A stretch of 29,149 bases of DNA, taken from the NCBI GenBank assembly GCA_003519585.1, contig DOWL01000002.1, forward strand, positions 3,354-32,502, written 5' to 3'. The notes below the pieces were generated by a model that was not told the origin of the DNA, made no database searches, and saw nothing but the letters and a program-made list of their open reading frames with translations. This document shows, one piece after another, positions 15,507-22,539 of the stretch (within the stretch, counting starts at the first letter, position 1; each line of letters opens with the position of its first letter). Source of the stretch: Nocardioides sp. GTDB taxonomy: Bacteria; Actinomycetota; Actinomycetes; Propionibacteriales; Nocardioidaceae. A program made the translations under genes and the position numbers.

Positions 15507-17351
15507 TTAGCTGGCGACCGCTTCGGCGCGGCCGAGATCGGGGAGATCGGCGAGGAGCTTCTGCGTGTAGGGGTGGGACGGATCGCTGAGGACCGACTCG
15601 ACGGGTCCGTGCTCGACGACCCGGCCGCCCTCCAGCACCACGACGTCCTGGGCGAGGCTGCGGACCACGGCCAGGTTGTGGGTGATGAAGAGCAGCGACA
15701 GGTCGCGCTCGTGCTGCAGCCGGCGCAGCTGTTCGACGAGCAGAGCCTGGACGGACACGTCGAGTGCCGAGGTGATCTCGTCGCAGACGAGGAGCTCCGG
15801 CTCGACGCTGAGCGCCCGGCCGACGGCCACGCGCTGGCGCTCGCCGCCGGAGAGCTGGTCGGGCATCCGGTCGGCGTACGCCGTACTCAGCGCCACCTCG
15901 GAGAGCACGCTCTCGACCCGCTCGCGGCGGGCCTTGCGGCTCAGCGGGGTGAAGTGGCGCAGTGGCTCCTCGATGTTCTGGCCCACCGACATCCGGGGGT
16001 TGAGCGAGGCGTAGGGGTTCTGGAAGACGTACTGGATCTTGCGGCGCAGCTCGGTGCTCCGGTCCTGCCGCTTGGGCCCGATGCTCACCGGTCCGCTCTG
16101 GGGGTCGGCGAAGGTGACGGCGCCGCGCCAGTTGTCGTGGAGCCCGACCAGGCAGCGGGCCAGGGTGGTCTTGCCGGAGCCGGACTCGCCCACCACCGCC
16201 GTACACCGGCCGGCGCGCAGTTCGAGGTCGACCCCGTGCAGGACCTCCTTCGCGCCGTAGTGCGCCACGAGGCCGCCGACCTCGAGCACCGGAGCGGAGT
16301 CCGGCACCGGCGGGGCGGCCGGGCGGTCGGCGATCTTGAAGGTGCCCTGCTCCACGGGGTGGAAGCAGCGAGCGCGCTGGTCTGCTCCGACGACCACGAG
16401 CTCCGGGAGCTTCTCGCGGCAGTCCGGCTGCACCTTGTGGCACCGGTCGGCGAAGCTGCAGCCGACCGGCCAGGCGCCCGGCCGCGGCGGGCGGCCCTCG
16501 ATGCCCTCGAGTGTCGTAGCCCGCACCGCCGAGGGGGCCGCGGCGATGAGGCCCACCGTGTAGGGGTGCCGCGGGTCCGCGAACAGCCGGGCCGCGGGGC
16601 CGATCTCGGCGACCCTGCCGGCGTACATGACGGCGACCTGGTCGGCGATCTGGGCGACGACTGCGAGGTCGTGGCTGATGTAGACCGACATCACCTGGTG
16701 GCGTGCGGTCAGTTCTCGGACGGTGTCGAGGACGCGGCGCTGGGTGGTGACGTCGAGACCGGTGGTCGGCTCGTCGAGGACGATCACCCGGGGTCGGGCG
16801 GCGAACGCCATCGCGATCGCGACTCGCTGCTGCTGACCTCCGGAGAGCTGGTGGGGGTATCGGTCGAGCAGCTCGGGATCGGCCGGCAGCCCGACCTCTT
16901 CGAGCACCTCCAGCACCCGCTCGTCGACGGTCTGCCCCTGCGGCACGCTGCCGCGGTGCACGGTGAGGGCCTCACGGAGCTGCCAGCCGATCCGGTGTCC
17001 GGGGTTGAGCCCGGCACCGGGGTCCTGCGGCACGTAGCTGATCAGCGAGCCGCGCGCCTCCTGCAACTGTCCCGGCGAGAGCGCCAGCACGTCCCGGCCC
17101 TCGATGTGCACCGAGCCACCGGCGATCTCAAGACCGCGCCGAGCCAGGCCGAGCAGGGCCACGGCCACCGTGGACTTGCCCGAGCCGGACTCGCCGACCA
17201 TGCCGAGGATCTGACCCGGACGCAGCTCGAACGACACGTCCTCGACGATCGGCGTACCACCTGGCCGGCGCCGCGACTTGCTCACCACGGTGAGCCCACT
17301 GACCCGCAACCCCGTGGCGCCGGTCGTGGGGACGGACTCGAGCGCGCTCAC
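15507..17351 (-). CDS. Fused dipeptide/oligopeptide-type ABC transporter ATPase (DppD-DppF fusion)
   Basis: The 614-residue protein holds two complete ABC ATPase domains. The first has Walker A GESGSGKST at 53-61, signature LSGGQQQR at 169-176 and Walker B VIVLDEP at 189-195. It is followed by the OppD/DppD C-terminal segment HPYTVGL and a cysteine motif with Cys298, Cys304 and Cys311. The second has Walker A GESGSGKTT at 388-396, signature LSGGERQR at 500-507 and CDE at 522-524. E. coli makes these as two proteins; fusion is common in actinobacteria and alphaproteobacteria. The GTG start at 17351 overlaps the stop of the permease gene (GTGA). It powers import with the two permeases encoded upstream. 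Confidence 0.95.
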   Translation of the reverse strand: MSALESVPTTGATGLRVSGLTVVSKSRRRPGGTPIVEDVSFELRPGQILGMVGESGSGKSTVAVALLGLARRGLEIAGGSVHIEGRDVLALSPGQLQEARGSLISYVPQDPGAGLNPGHRIGWQLREALTVHRGSVPQGQTVDERVLEVLEEVGLPADPELLDRYPHQLSGGQQQRVAIAMAFAARPRVIVLDEPTTGLDVTTQRRVLDTVRELTARHQVMSVYISHDLAVVAQIADQVAVMYAGRVAEIGPAARLFADPRHPYTVGLIAAAPSAVRATTLEGIEGRPPRPGAWPVGCSFADRCHKVQPDCREKLPELVVVGADQRARCFHPVEQGTFKIADRPAAPPVPDSAPVLEVGGLVAHYGAKEVLHGVDLELRAGRCTAVVGESGSGKTTLARCLVGLHDNWRGAVTFADPQSGPVSIGPKRQDRSTELRRKIQYVFQNPYASLNPRMSVGQNIEEPLRHFTPLSRKARRERVESVLSEVALSTAYADRMPDQLSGGERQRVAVGRALSVEPELLVCDEITSALDVSVQALLVEQLRRLQHERDLSLLFITHNLAVVRSLAQDVVVLEGGRVVEHGPVESVLSDPSHPYTQKLLADLPDLGRAEAVAS

Positions 17352-18310
17352 GGGTTCACTCCGGTGGCAGCACCGACGCCCGAGCCGATGACCGCCTCGT
17401 CGGCACGGTCCTCACCGAAGGCCGCGCGCGCGAAGGCGTCGGTGAACAGGTTGGTCCCGATCGCGAGCAGGGCGAGGACGATGGCCGGAGCTACGACACC
17501 CCAGGGGTTGGACGCCATGCCGAGCCGGTTCTCGTTGATCATCACGCCCCACGACGGGTTGGGCGGCTGCACGCCGAAGCCGAGGAAGTTCAGCCCCGAG
17601 ATCATGACGATCGAGAAGCTCAGCCGGAGGCCGGCCTCCACCGCGAGCGGCGTACTCAGGCTCGGGAGCACGTGGCGGGCGATCACCGTGCGCGGCGGGA
17701 CACCCCACAGGGCGACCGCCTGCACGAAGTCGCGCTCGCAGATGTCCTGCGCGCTCGCATAGACGACCCGGGCGATCTGGGGAGCCTGCGCGATCGCGAC
17801 CGTGAGGATCAGCAGCCAGGTGGGCGTCCCGAGCACGCTGACGATGAGGAGCACGAAGACCAGTTGCGGGAAGGCGAGCAGTACGTCGACGCCACGCATC
17901 AGCCCGGTCTCCGCCCAGCCGCGCCGGTAGGCGGCCGTGACTCCGATGAGGGTGCCGAGGAGGAGCGCGAGCACGGTCGCGGACAGTGCGAGCAGCAACA
18001 GCCGCCAGCCACCGTCGAGCAGCCGCGAGAGCACGTCCTGTCCGAGGATGTCGGAGCCGAGCGGATAGCCCGGGCCGGGCGGGCTGGAGGGCGGCGCGAC
18101 GAACTCGGTGGGTGAGTACGGCGCGACGAAGGGCCCGATGAACGCCAGCGCGAAGACCGCGAGGGCCAGGACCAGGCCGATCCGGCCGCGCCACGAGCGA
18201 AGTGCCCCGGCGATCGCGCGGGCGATCGCGCCGCGCTCGCGCCTCGCCGCACGCCGGGTTGGCTGAGGGGTCGGCTGACTGGCCGGCTGGGGGGTCATCG
18301 TGGTGGTCAT
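17348..18310 (-). CDS. ABC transporter permease, DppC type
   Basis: This 320-residue inner-membrane permease has a basic, Gln/Pro/Thr-rich cytoplasmic N-terminus, then a first membrane helix (about 47-65, LVLALAVFALAFIGPFVAPY) and the DppC-type periplasmic loop with YPLGSDILGQDVLSRLL. The coupling (EAA-type) loop DFVQAVALWGVPPRTVIARHVLPSL contacts the ATPase. The ATG at 18310 overlaps the stop of the DppB-type gene (ATGA); a second in-frame ATG lies four codons later. It pairs with the DppB-type protein to form the import channel for the SBP-bound solute. Confidence 0.93.
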   Translation of the reverse strand: MTTTMTPQPASQPTPQPTRRAARRERGAIARAIAGALRSWRGRIGLVLALAVFALAFIGPFVAPYSPTEFVAPPSSPPGPGYPLGSDILGQDVLSRLLDGGWRLLLLALSATVLALLLGTLIGVTAAYRRGWAETGLMRGVDVLLAFPQLVFVLLIVSVLGTPTWLLILTVAIAQAPQIARVVYASAQDICERDFVQAVALWGVPPRTVIARHVLPSLSTPLAVEAGLRLSFSIVMISGLNFLGFGVQPPNPSWGVMINENRLGMASNPWGVVAPAIVLALLAIGTNLFTDAFARAAFGEDRADEAVIGSGVGAATGVNP

Positions 18311-19332
18311 CGCGGGAGCCTCCTGCGGGGAGTGACCAGGAGGACGGCGAGGTCCGCGAGGATGTTGAGGACGACGTAGCAGGTCGACAGCAGGATCACG
18401 ATCGCCTGGATGACCGGGACGTCGCGGGCCGTGATGGCATCGACCAGGGCGAGGCCGATCCCGGGGAACTGGAAGACCGTCTCGACCAGCACGATGCCGC
18501 CGGCCAGATAGATGAGCGAGAGCCCGACGACCTGAACGGTGGGCGCCAGGGCGTTGGGGAGCGCGTGGCGGTAGAGCAGCCGGCGCGGGTTGACGCCCTT
18601 GAGCCGGGCCACCTCGGCGTAGTCGCTGTCGAGGGCTTCGGTGACCGACCCGCGACACATCCGGAGGATGTAGGGCACCACCACGATCGTGAGCGTCAGC
18701 ACCGGCAGTACCAGCTTCGACGGCTCGTCCCAGATGTGCTGACCGGGCGGGAGCACCGAGATCGCCGGGAACCAGTGCAGGTTGACCGCCAGGAACAGCA
18801 CCACGAAGACGCCGACGATGAACTCCGGCAGTGCGCTGGCCACCAGCGCGACGATGCTGGTCGCGTGGTCGAGGACCCCGTCGCGGCGCGACGCGGTCAC
18901 GGCGCCGAGCGTCACGCCGATGATCGTGGAGACGACCGCGGCCACGAGGACCAGGCACGCGGAGTTGAGGATCTTCGGCCCGAGCAGCTCGGTGACCGGC
19001 AGCCCGGTGGTGAGCGAGGTGCCGAAGTCACCGTGCAGGATGCCGGTGAACCAGTCCCAGAACCCCTCCCACGGCGACTTGTCGAGGCCGAGCTGCTCAC
19101 GCAGGATCGCCAGCCGCTCCGGGTTGGCCGCCTGCTGCCCGAGGATCGCCTGGGCGGCATCCCCCGGCAGCACGATGGTCGCCGCATAGACGATGACCGT
19201 CACGATCAGCACCGAGAACGCGCCCCAGCCGGCGCGAGTTAGCAGCAACGACCGGATCGGGTGCGGCTTCGCGACCCGCTCCGGGGCCGGACTCGTCGGC
19301 CCCGCAGGCGGCGATTCGAGCTGAGCAGTCAT
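18307..19332 (-). CDS. ABC transporter permease, DppB type
   Basis: The 341-residue permease has a membrane helix at about 38-58, then the DppB-type TVIVYAATIVLPGDAAQAILGQ region and a periplasmic segment with LREQLGLDKSPWEGFWDWF. Further helices follow, and the coupling loop is DYAEVARLKGVNPRRLLYRHALPNAL. ATG 19332 was chosen because AAGGGAAG precedes it at a suitable distance; reading further upstream would run through the operator palindrome. It is the first gene of the six-gene operon permease-permease-ATPase-binding protein-amine oxidase-GntR. Confidence 0.92.
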   Translation of the reverse strand: MTAQLESPPAGPTSPAPERVAKPHPIRSLLLTRAGWGAFSVLIVTVIVYAATIVLPGDAAQAILGQQAANPERLAILREQLGLDKSPWEGFWDWFTGILHGDFGTSLTTGLPVTELLGPKILNSACLVLVAAVVSTIIGVTLGAVTASRRDGVLDHATSIVALVASALPEFIVGVFVVLFLAVNLHWFPAISVLPPGQHIWDEPSKLVLPVLTLTIVVVPYILRMCRGSVTEALDSDYAEVARLKGVNPRRLLYRHALPNALAPTVQVVGLSLIYLAGGIVLVETVFQFPGIGLALVDAITARDVPVIQAIVILLSTCYVVLNILADLAVLLVTPRRRLPR

Positions 19333-19354
19333 CAGCACTTCCCTTGCCAAGCAG

Positions 19355-19377
19355 CGATTGTCGGTTGTCGACAATCG
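19355..19377. promoter_or_regulatory. GntR/FadR-type operator, site 2 (compound inverted repeat)
   Basis: Two nested repeats overlap. CGATTGTC (19355-19362) pairs with GACAATCG (19370-19377) across 7 bases, and inside it TTGTCGACAA (19365-19374) is a 10-base palindrome. The stretch 19365-19378 is identical to 11722-11735. It lies about 25-45 bases upstream of the first permease start, so bound GntR protein would block transcription. Confidence 0.75.
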
Positions 19378-19528
19378 ATCATGGACATGGCGTGGGTCAC
19401 ATGTCAAGAGGTGTGCGGAGTCGCAACACGATCGTCACGCGAAGGGTCCGCCGGACGCCGGCGCGACCCAGCGACGTTGCGGTGCAGCGGTCGATCGGGC
19501 CCTCGATCAGCCGCCGGAGAAGCAACAC

Positions 19529-19542
19529 GTACAAACGTACAT
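19529..19542. promoter_or_regulatory. GTAC-type repeat motif, copy 2
   Basis: GTACAAACGTACAT is identical to 21525-21538 in front of the cupin operon and 12/14 identical to 11750-11763. It is nearly palindromic (GTAC-AAAC-GTAC). It lies about 200 bases upstream of the permease start, farther than the other copies, so it may mark the actual promoter of a long leader. Confidence 0.55.
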
Positions 19543-19596
19543 ATCACCTACGTGGACCGTCAACACCCTCATCGCGATCGCGAATGAAGCGATAGT

Positions 19597-19648
19597 CCGT
19601 GACGTTTGTGTGGGTCAACCCGCGCAGAGACCCACACAAACGTCACGG
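19597..19648 (-). terminator. Perfect 20-bp hairpin after the TetR gene
   Basis: Positions 19597-19616 and 19629-19648 are exact reverse complements of 20 bases with a 12-base loop. The hairpin lies 20 bases beyond the TetR stop codon in the direction of transcription. No T-run follows, as is common for actinobacterial terminators. It would insulate the ABC operon from read-through. The symmetry would also work for the opposite strand. Confidence 0.65.
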
Positions 19649-19668
19649 AGTATCCCGGCGTAGGCGGA

Positions 19669-20208
19669 CTAGCCCGCAACCCGACGGAAGATCGATTCGA
19701 GTTCGGCCTGGGTGGGCTTGCCGTGGATCATCGCCCGGACCAGGACGCCGTCGACGGTCATGGCGAGGATCTTGGCGGACTCCGGATCGGTGTGCTGTTC
19801 GAGCACCGAGCGCAGCCCCTCGTCCCACTCCTGACTCAGCTCGAGCAGCCGCGGGCGGCGCAGGGCAGCCATGTAGAGCTCGATCTCGACCACGGTCCGG
19901 CCCCAGTGGTGGACAAGCATGTCGAGGACGTACGACGCGAGCGCCGTTGGGAGCTCGCCGCCGTCGCGGTGGAGCGCGTCATTCCAGGCGAACAGCTCCG
20001 CGTCGGTGGCCCGCTTGGCCTCGACGATCGCGGCGACGAGCAGGTCGTCGAGGTCCTTGAAGTGGTAGGTCGTCGAGCCCAGCGGCACGCCCGCAGCCGC
20101 GGCAACGGCGCGGTGGGTGAGCCCCTCGACGCCGCGCTCACCAACGACCTCGAGTGCGGCCCGGGAGATCCGCAGTGCCCGATCCGGGTCGACCGTTCCC
20201 TTTGGCAC
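19669..20208 (-). CDS. TetR-family transcriptional regulator
   Basis: This 179-residue regulator has the TetR N-terminal DNA-binding domain. RISRAALEVVGERGVEGLTHRAVA leads into the helix-turn-helix at about 31-50, ending in the family hallmark TTYHFKDLDDLL. The C-terminal helical ligand domain is short, and its ligand cannot be predicted. The GTG start at 20208 has GAGGT about 7 bases upstream, and no ATG fits. It is the last gene of a leftward operon behind a cupin and a DHDPS-family enzyme, 44 bases after the latter. The GTAC-type near-palindrome in front of that operon, repeated before the two large operons, is the best candidate for its operator; this is inference. Confidence 0.88.
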   Translation of the reverse strand: MPKGTVDPDRALRISRAALEVVGERGVEGLTHRAVAAAAGVPLGSTTYHFKDLDDLLVAAIVEAKRATDAELFAWNDALHRDGGELPTALASYVLDMLVHHWGRTVVEIELYMAALRRPRLLELSQEWDEGLRSVLEQHTDPESAKILAMTVDGVLVRAMIHGKPTQAELESIFRRVAG

Positions 20209-20252
20209 CGCGTGACCTCGTTTCGGACGACAACTGACGTCGCGACGCTACT

Positions 20253-21146
20253 TCACCCGAGCAGCCCCAGCGTCCGTAGCTGCTCGGCCAGTGCGGCGCG
20301 CTCCTCCTCCTGCGGCATGAGGTACGGCGGCCGGACGTCGCCGACGTCGATGCCGCGCAACTGCGCACCGAGCTTGACGACGCTCACGTAGTTCTCCGAG
20401 GAGCCGATGAAGCGGAGGAAGGGACGCAGCCGGCCCCAGGCGTCGTCGAGCTCGGGACTGAGCCGACCGTCGGCGCAGAGCCGGAGGACCTCGACGGTCA
20501 GCTCCGGCACCACGTTGCCGGCACCGAGCAGCGCGCCATGGGCACCCCCGAGGGCGGCGGGTGCGGTGAGGTCGTCCCAGCCGGTGTAGACGGCGAAGTC
20601 GTTGCTCCGCGACCACGCCAGGATGTCGCCGAGCAGGGTGCCGTCGCTCGCGCTGTGCTTGATCGCGCTGACGTTGGAGAGCTCGGCGAGCGTGGTGATC
20701 TCCGGGAGTTCCATCAGCCCGGCGGTGTGGGTGTTGTAGAGCATGATGGGGATCGACACCGCGTCGTTGACCGCCTCGTAGTAGGCGACCTTCTCGCGCC
20801 AGTTCACCGCTTCGCCGTACGGCGCCGGCACGAGCAGCCCGGCCGGGCCGATCTCCTGCGCGTCCTGGCTCAGGCGTACGGCGTCGCGCGTGGTGAGCGC
20901 ACCGGTCTGCACGATGAACGGGATGCGGCCGGCCACCGCGCCGGCCGCGGCGCGGGTGAGCTGGGTGCGCTCGTCGAGGCTCAGCGCACCGTGCTCACCG
21001 GTCCCGCCGGCCACGAGGACGCCGCTCGCGCCGGCCCGCACCTGCAGTTCGATCAGCTGTCGCACACCCTCGGCGTGGATGCCGTCGTCGTTCATCGGCG
21101 TCACCAGCGCGGTGATCAGCCCGGCGGGCCAGTGGTTCCGGCTCAT
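20253..21146 (-). CDS. DHDPS/NAL-family class I aldolase-like enzyme 2
   Basis: This 297-residue protein has the family motifs GGTGE (47-51), Tyr137 in IMLYN and Schiff-base Lys163 in AIKHSASD. The segment after the Tyr is YNTHTAG, with neither the Pro nor the Arg seen in DapA (YNVPxR), so it is not a housekeeping dihydrodipicolinate synthase. It is only distantly similar to the other DHDPS-family protein in this window (8162-9061). ATG 21146 was chosen because AGGAG lies at 21152-21156 with 5 bases between; the GTG at 21152 would leave no room for it. That ribosome site overlaps the cupin stop codon, so the two genes are coupled. A lyase, dehydratase or deaminase acting on a 2-oxoacid-type substrate is expected. 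Confidence 0.87.
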   Translation of the reverse strand: MSRNHWPAGLITALVTPMNDDGIHAEGVRQLIELQVRAGASGVLVAGGTGEHGALSLDERTQLTRAAAGAVAGRIPFIVQTGALTTRDAVRLSQDAQEIGPAGLLVPAPYGEAVNWREKVAYYEAVNDAVSIPIMLYNTHTAGLMELPEITTLAELSNVSAIKHSASDGTLLGDILAWSRSNDFAVYTGWDDLTAPAALGGAHGALLGAGNVVPELTVEVLRLCADGRLSPELDDAWGRLRPFLRFIGSSENYVSVVKLGAQLRGIDVGDVRPPYLMPQEEERAALAEQLRTLGLLG

Positions 21147-21148
21147 CG

Positions 21149-21493
21149 TCACTCCTGTTCGTCGTACCGCATGAAGATCGAGAGATCGTGGAAGTCCTCG
21201 GCGTTGTCGAAGGTCACCCGCTGCCCCTTGCGCAGGTAGCAGACATCGCCCGCCGACAGCTCGAACGGCGGGGCGTCGTCGACGGTCAGCGTGGTGCTTC
21301 CCGCGATGGCGAAGAGGACCTCGTCGTACGGCATCACCTCGTGGAAGACGCCGGGCTCCTTGAAGCTGCCGGCCTTGCGGGCGCCGTCCGGCGACTCGAA
21401 GAGCAGCTTCATCCAGCCGCTACCGTCGGGGAGTTCGTCGAAGTCGGCGGTGTGCACGTTGAAGCGCGGCACCGAGGTGTCGGGGTCCGTCAT
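21149..21493 (-). CDS. Small cupin-domain protein (EutQ-like)
   Basis: This 114-residue single-domain cupin is recognisable from PYDEVLFAIAGSTTLTVDD (about 53-71) followed by ELSAGDVCYLRKGQRVTF (about 76-93), the two cupin beta motifs. Metal-binding His residues of motif 1 are mostly absent (HEVMPYDE), so it may be a sugar- or ligand-binding or non-metal isomerase-type cupin rather than a dioxygenase. The general pattern resembles EutQ-type cupins; no function can be assigned. ATG 21493 is preferred. An upstream in-frame ATG at 21538 lies inside the GTAC-type motif and is unlikely. It heads the cupin-DHDPS2-TetR operon. Confidence 0.7.
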   Translation of the reverse strand: MTDPDTSVPRFNVHTADFDELPDGSGWMKLLFESPDGARKAGSFKEPGVFHEVMPYDEVLFAIAGSTTLTVDDAPPFELSAGDVCYLRKGQRVTFDNAEDFHDLSIFMRYDEQE

Positions 21494-21576
21494 GGGAACT
21501 ACTTCCGGATCGCGCGAATGATTGGTACAAACGTACATTCGAGGTCGTACGTCGTCAACGTGGGAGGTATGAGGCC
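21494..21576. promoter_or_regulatory. Divergent promoter region between cupin and LysR genes
   Basis: This 83-base gap serves a leftward operon (cupin) and a rightward gene (LysR). It contains the GTAC-type motif at 21525-21538. Part of the control of the LysR gene may come from the same site. No TTGTCGACAA palindrome is present here. Confidence 0.55.
21525..21538. promoter_or_regulatory. GTAC-type repeat motif, copy 3
   Basis: GTACAAACGTACAT is identical to 19529-19542. It lies about 32 bases upstream of the cupin start, inside the promoter region of the operon that encodes the TetR regulator. An autoregulatory TetR operator is the simplest reading. Confidence 0.6.
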
Positions 21577-22539
21577 GTGAGTTCGAGGCTGAACCTGGTC
21601 CACCTGGCGACCCTGCGGGAGTTCGCGCGTCGCGGCACGCTCGCCGAGGCGGCCGAGCACCTCGGCTACACCGCGGGCGCGGTCTCGCAGCACATCGCGG
21701 CGCTCAATGCCACGCTCGGCACTCCGGTCGTCGAGCGGGTCGGTCGCATCGTGGTGCTCACCGACGCTGGTCGCGAGCTGGCCGAGCAGGCCGACCGGAT
21801 CCTCACCCTCGAAGCGGCGGCGCGGGAGAGCGCCCGCGCGGCCGCCGAGGTCGCCGCCGGCCCCATCCGGGTCGGCACCTGGGGAAGCACCGGCTCGAGC
21901 CTCCTCGCACCGATCGCCGCCCGCCTGGCCGCCGAGAACCCCGGGATCGAGATCGCCTCGCGCGAGGTGGACCTCGACGGTGCCGCGACCGCGGTGCAGC
22001 ACGCCGACGTCGACGTCGCGTTCGGGCTCGACTACGAGGACGCGCCCATGCGCCGCGACCCGCGGCTGTGCTTCACCGAGCTGGCCCGCGAGCCGTTCTG
22101 GGTCGCCGTGCAGCCGACCCCCGGGACGGCTCGAGTCCGGACGACCACCGTCGCGGAGCTCAACGCGCTGCCGTGGATCCTGCCGCCGCTGGACAACCAC
22201 TTCGGTCGAGCCGTGCGCTACGGACTCCGCCGGCGGGGCGTCGAGCCCGACGTACGCCACGAGCTGACCGAGACCTCGGCCTCGCTGCAGCTGGCCGCCG
22301 CGGGATTCGGCGCCACGTTGGCCACCGACCTGATGAAGAGGGTCAATGTCAGCATCGACGTGGCCCGGCTGAACCTGCCACTCCCCCTGACCCGCGAGGT
22401 CGTCCTCATCTCGCACGGGGAAGTGCCGCAGCGCGAGTCGGTGCGCCGCTTCGTCGAGGTGGCGCGGGCGGTCGTCGAGGAGCTGCTGCGGACCGACCCT
22501 TCGGAGGCACCAGGAAGTCGAAGTCGCAACCCTCGTTGA
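21577..22539 (+). CDS. LysR-family transcriptional regulator
   Basis: The 320-residue protein has the LysR winged helix-turn-helix at about 8-65: LVHLATLREFARRGTLAEAAEHLGYT, then AVSQHIAALNATLGTPVVER. A periplasmic-binding-protein-like effector domain follows from about residue 95 (IRVGTWGSTGSSLLAPIAARLAAENPG). It is the only complete plus-strand gene in the window and is divergent from the cupin operon, the usual LysR arrangement. The GTG start at 21577 follows GGGAGG at 21562-21567 at a slightly long spacing. Its last 134 bases overlap tail-to-tail with the IlvD-like gene. The extra C-terminal residues rich in Ser/Arg/Pro are probably the result of that overlap. Confidence 0.9.
   Translation: MSSRLNLVHLATLREFARRGTLAEAAEHLGYTAGAVSQHIAALNATLGTPVVERVGRIVVLTDAGRELAEQADRILTLEAAARESARAAAEVAAGPIRVGTWGSTGSSLLAPIAARLAAENPGIEIASREVDLDGAATAVQHADVDVAFGLDYEDAPMRRDPRLCFTELAREPFWVAVQPTPGTARVRTTTVAELNALPWILPPLDNHFGRAVRYGLRRRGVEPDVRHELTETSASLQLAAAGFGATLATDLMKRVNVSIDVARLNLPLPLTREVVLISHGEVPQRESVRRFVEVARAVVEELLRTDPSEAPGSRSRNPR

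Larger units (their letters stand above)
19333..19668. promoter_or_regulatory. Intergenic region with ABC-operon promoter and TetR-gene terminator
   Basis: These 336 bases carry no convincing gene. Going leftward, they hold a strong hairpin just after the TetR stop (19597-19648), a GTAC-type motif (19529-19542), then the GntR-type operator (19355-19377) close to the first permease gene. Short open frames on the plus strand here show no family pattern and no ribosome site. The promoter of the ABC operon must lie within this segment. Confidence 0.65.

Noticed and set aside
15315..17762. 815-codon open frame on the plus strand opposite the ATPase and binding-protein genes
   Set aside because: Its translation is low-complexity antisense of the double ATPase; the minus strand carries all expected ABC motifs.
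19597..19648. Hairpin as a CRISPR unit or attachment site
   Set aside because: Only one inverted pair is present, with no direct repeats or spacers and no integrase or Cas gene nearby.
19344..19663. Short plus-strand open frames in the ABC promoter region
   Set aside because: No ribosome site, no family pattern, and they run through operator repeats and the hairpin.
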